Below, piece after piece: positions 17,550 to 20,993 of a stretch of DNA of 20,993 nt (positions are counted from its first letter, which is position 1; every line of letters starts with the position of its first letter). Under the pieces are notes generated by a model. It saw only the letters and a list, made by a program, of their open reading frames with translations. It did not search any database and was not told the origin of the DNA. Origin of the DNA: Gymnopilus junonius (lineage: Eukaryota; Basidiomycota; Agaricomycetes; Agaricales; Galerinaceae). The translations under genes were made by a program, and so were the position numbers. Location: positions 1-20,993 of the forward strand of contig JADNYJ010000548.1 of assembly GCA_015501075.1 (NCBI GenBank), written 5' to 3'.

Positions 17550-19496
17550 ATGCCTTCATGTAACTAAGCCTTTATCTTCAAGTTGCATTTACTGACGTTT
17601 GGTTTACTAGTTGCTGACTTGAAAGCCAGAGCATCGAAAACAACCTCGGCCGGTGTCGAAAAGCTTCACAATGTGCGAGATAGGAATACTAGGTACGTTT
17701 TATTCTTGCCCTTCAATCGATCCACTGCTGAATGCCTGACGTCAGCGTGCCGATGAAAAAGACTAATTGGGATCCCTACAGCGGTGCCCCACCGCCGCCT
17801 CCGCCTCCACCGAGAAGTCTCGTAAACAGGAGCAATAAACCTGCTTTGGCGCCTTTACCTCCTCCTCCCAGTCGAACAGGTTCAGCTACTTCGTCTTCGC
17901 GCTCCAGCTCAGTCGCTCAAAACGCACCAGTGTCGCCTGCACCACCACCATTGCCATCGCGTGGCCCTAGCTCGACGTCTCCACCTCAATTACCTCCCCG
18001 CAGCAACAAAGGACCTGCACCGCCTCCTCCACCACCTCGATCATCGCCTTCTCTTAATCATAATAAATCACCCCCACCTCCTGGACCGTCTGTCAGCAAG
18101 CCTCCTGCTGCTGCTGCCCCTCCTCCAATCGCCAGGTCCACCCGTCCGGGCTTGCCAACACGCCATACAACCCCTCCAACTGCTCCCTCGGAGAATGACA
18201 TTGACTGGGCAAATCTTTCCCCGGAAGATAAGGAGATATTCTTCAGTTGGCTTGATGAATTTTTTGCAAACTTTCGACCTCCGCCGAGAGTTAATTCCGA
18301 CGTAGTTACTTCAGGTCAAGCTCAAACCACGTCTCACGCACGTCCTCCCCTTCGGTCATCCGTAAGTACAAACATATCTGTCGCTGTATAGTCGTTATCT
18401 TTCGCCTGACATACAATCATTTAGTCAAAGCCTGTATCATGGTCTCGTCCGCAAGTCGGCAGTGCGTGATTCTCAATTTTCATGACATGAGCCGGCTTGT
18501 TGAAGTGTAGTATCAAAATATTTGCGATATCTATAGCCCAATCCAAGTTTATTTTGTCACACCCTCCCCTACGAAGCATGGATCAGCAGCCCTAGATTTA
18601 GCGTATTATTTTGCTCCGACAGCCCCTTGGACCGGGGCATGGTATCATTCAACGACAGGAAAGTTGACTGTTCCCCCTCCTCTGGTTGGCAATAACGACC
18701 ATACGTATATGACATCGTGGAGATCATTGGGGTCTGATAAGACCACGAATGTTGGCGTGTTGTTCTCGGACCTCAGCGTCGTTTGGTGTTCAGTCAAGTT
18801 CAACACAACCAGACCCGAAGATACAAGAGCAGCGAAACGACATGCTGTTTATCTGCCACCGCCCAAGCCGCTGGGGAACGTGGAGCTTGTCGAGGCTCAT
18901 GAAACGTACGGCGAGTCCATTGCTCTGTTTGCCGAATCTTTTCTTGGTTCTGGCCAGTTCTGTGCCCGCGGAGAATGCTGGGATTTGGCAAACGAAGGTC
19001 TGAAGTATTTCAAGGACTACGATTACATTCCGAAACCTTACCGAGCATCAGTCGGACCCATGGTCATCTTATCTATGAAGGCAAGGCGACCAACGGTGGA
19101 CGTGAGATGGTTGGGCGATGGCGTGGTGGAGATGACCGTGTCAGGAGAGGCGACATTATTGAATGGAGGAGGGTGAGGATCAGCATGAGGAAAGGTCCTT
19201 ACGCTGGCGGGCACGCCACTCTTGGCGATCCTGATCATACAGCTGTCATTGTCTCTGACATTGTACCTTCTTCGCCCCCGAAAGACGGTGCGAGCCTCAG
19301 CCCATCCGATCTGGGCGTGATCGTGGTGGTCGAGCAGAGCGCAGGCAAGCTGCCGTCGAGACAAGAGTATGATTTGAGTGGGTTTGAGGAGGGCGAGGTG
19401 TGGATATATCGGCCAATCGGTATGCAGGCATATCTTGGTATCTCAGATCTCACTGCTGAGCCCCCGGAGGATTTACATGGTTTGCAGTCACTGTAG
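17550..19496 (+). CDS. BBC1: BBC1/AIM3-type actin-patch protein (one frameshift)
   Basis: Exons: 17550-17559 (only ATGCCTTCAT), 17611-17692, 17746-18361, 18425-18465 and 18537-19496. The start MPSFADLKARASK and the block VPMKKTNWDPYSG are followed by a long low-complexity region with poly-proline runs (about residues 45-170), which should bind SH3 domains or profilin, then the acidic motif DWANLSPEDKEIFFSWLDEFF. The C-terminal domain (KHGSAALDLAYYF to the end) matches the cysteine-proteinase-fold domain of BBC1/AIM3, with GECWD (Cys), RTHGHLIYEG (His) and GDIIEW (Asp). Yeast Bbc1 restrains Las17/WASP-driven actin assembly at endocytic patches. A net one-base loss near 19032-19042 (within KP...PSISRTHG) changes frame, so the literal translation loses the His/Asp part. 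A better-looking donor at 18462 (GTGCGT) would need a second frameshift in the C-run near 18562, so I prefer 18466. Confidence 0.87.
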
Positions 19497-19852
19497 ACAT
19501 TTTAGGGCGCATACCCCGCAATTTTGGATTATTGTTTTCATTGTTCTCTATTATAGTTGTACAATATAAATACGTCTTGGATTCCATACAACTGTTGACA
19601 AGCATGACTAAACATTTTGGGGTACAAATATCATACTTTTTGTGCTGCTTATCACGAGCATGAGCCACGGCGGTAGTCTGGCAGCTAAAGCCAAACCAGA
19701 CACCCTCGGAATGAAACCAAATTTATGGCGAAAATGGTATGTAATGACCGCTCAAACACAGTCGGTCTGATAAGGTGATGGCAGATCGATAACGATGCAT
19801 GTATCGCAAACGGCGATGAAGATGCATAGAACAAAGGTAATGGCTTGGGGCG
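19497..19852. other. Convergent intergenic region BBC1/DIM1
   Basis: A 356-bp region between two convergent stops, holding the 3' ends of both transcripts. AATATAAA at about 19562-19569 is a possible polyadenylation element for the plus-strand gene. No gene seen. Confidence 0.45.

Positions 19853-20993
<1,141 letters not shown>

Overview
The window looks like chromosomal DNA of a mushroom-forming basidiomycete (Agaricomycete). The evidence is a run of small GT-AG introns (about 49-115 nt), very short exons, a CE16-type GDSL esterase, an F-box/LRR-type gene of the kind that expands in agarics, a basidiomycete-style BBC1/AIM3 protein and a Ty1/copia retrotransposon.

Layout: (1) 232-5085, minus strand: a nearly full-length Ty1/copia element with 214-bp LTRs, a 5-bp target duplication (TATTT), a copia-type primer binding site, an intact 1262-codon protease/integrase/RT/RNase H frame and a gag broken by a frameshift and a stop. 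It lies between two copies of an LTR-like motif (94-135 and 5391-5427). (2) 5668-6853, plus: an F-box/LRR-type gene decayed by five frameshifts. (3) 7069-8198, minus: an intact four-exon GDSL esterase with a GC-AG last intron. (4) 9353-9595: a 243-bp foldback MITE. (5) 10224-11267, plus: a six-exon SUR7/PalI (Rim9-like) four-helix membrane protein with an 11-nt microexon. (6) 12439-13171, plus: a two-exon orphan membrane protein. (7) 13172-16291: a 3.1-kb stretch with no convincing gene. (8) 16439-16899, plus: a four-exon, roughly 100-residue Cys/His-rich protein. (9) 17550-19496, plus: a BBC1/AIM3-type actin-patch protein. (10) 19853 to the window end, minus: the 3' five-sixths or so of DIM1, the 18S rRNA dimethyladenosine transferase.

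The genes are independent housekeeping or orphan loci. I see no operon, biosynthetic cluster or defence system. BBC1 and DIM1 converge, with stops 356 bp apart; the F-box relic and the GDSL esterase also converge.

The points most worth a second look are these. All eight differences between the two LTRs fall at CpG sites. The PalI gene has a microexon. The MITE is clearly bounded. The Cys-rich mini-protein is spliced from tiny exons. Finally, frameshifts of the same sign (net one base missing, modulo three) recur in the F-box relic, BBC1 and DIM1. DIM1 is essential in yeast, so some of these breaks are probably sequence or assembly errors. All exon coordinates were worked out by hand from splice signals and reading-frame continuity; no similarity search was run.
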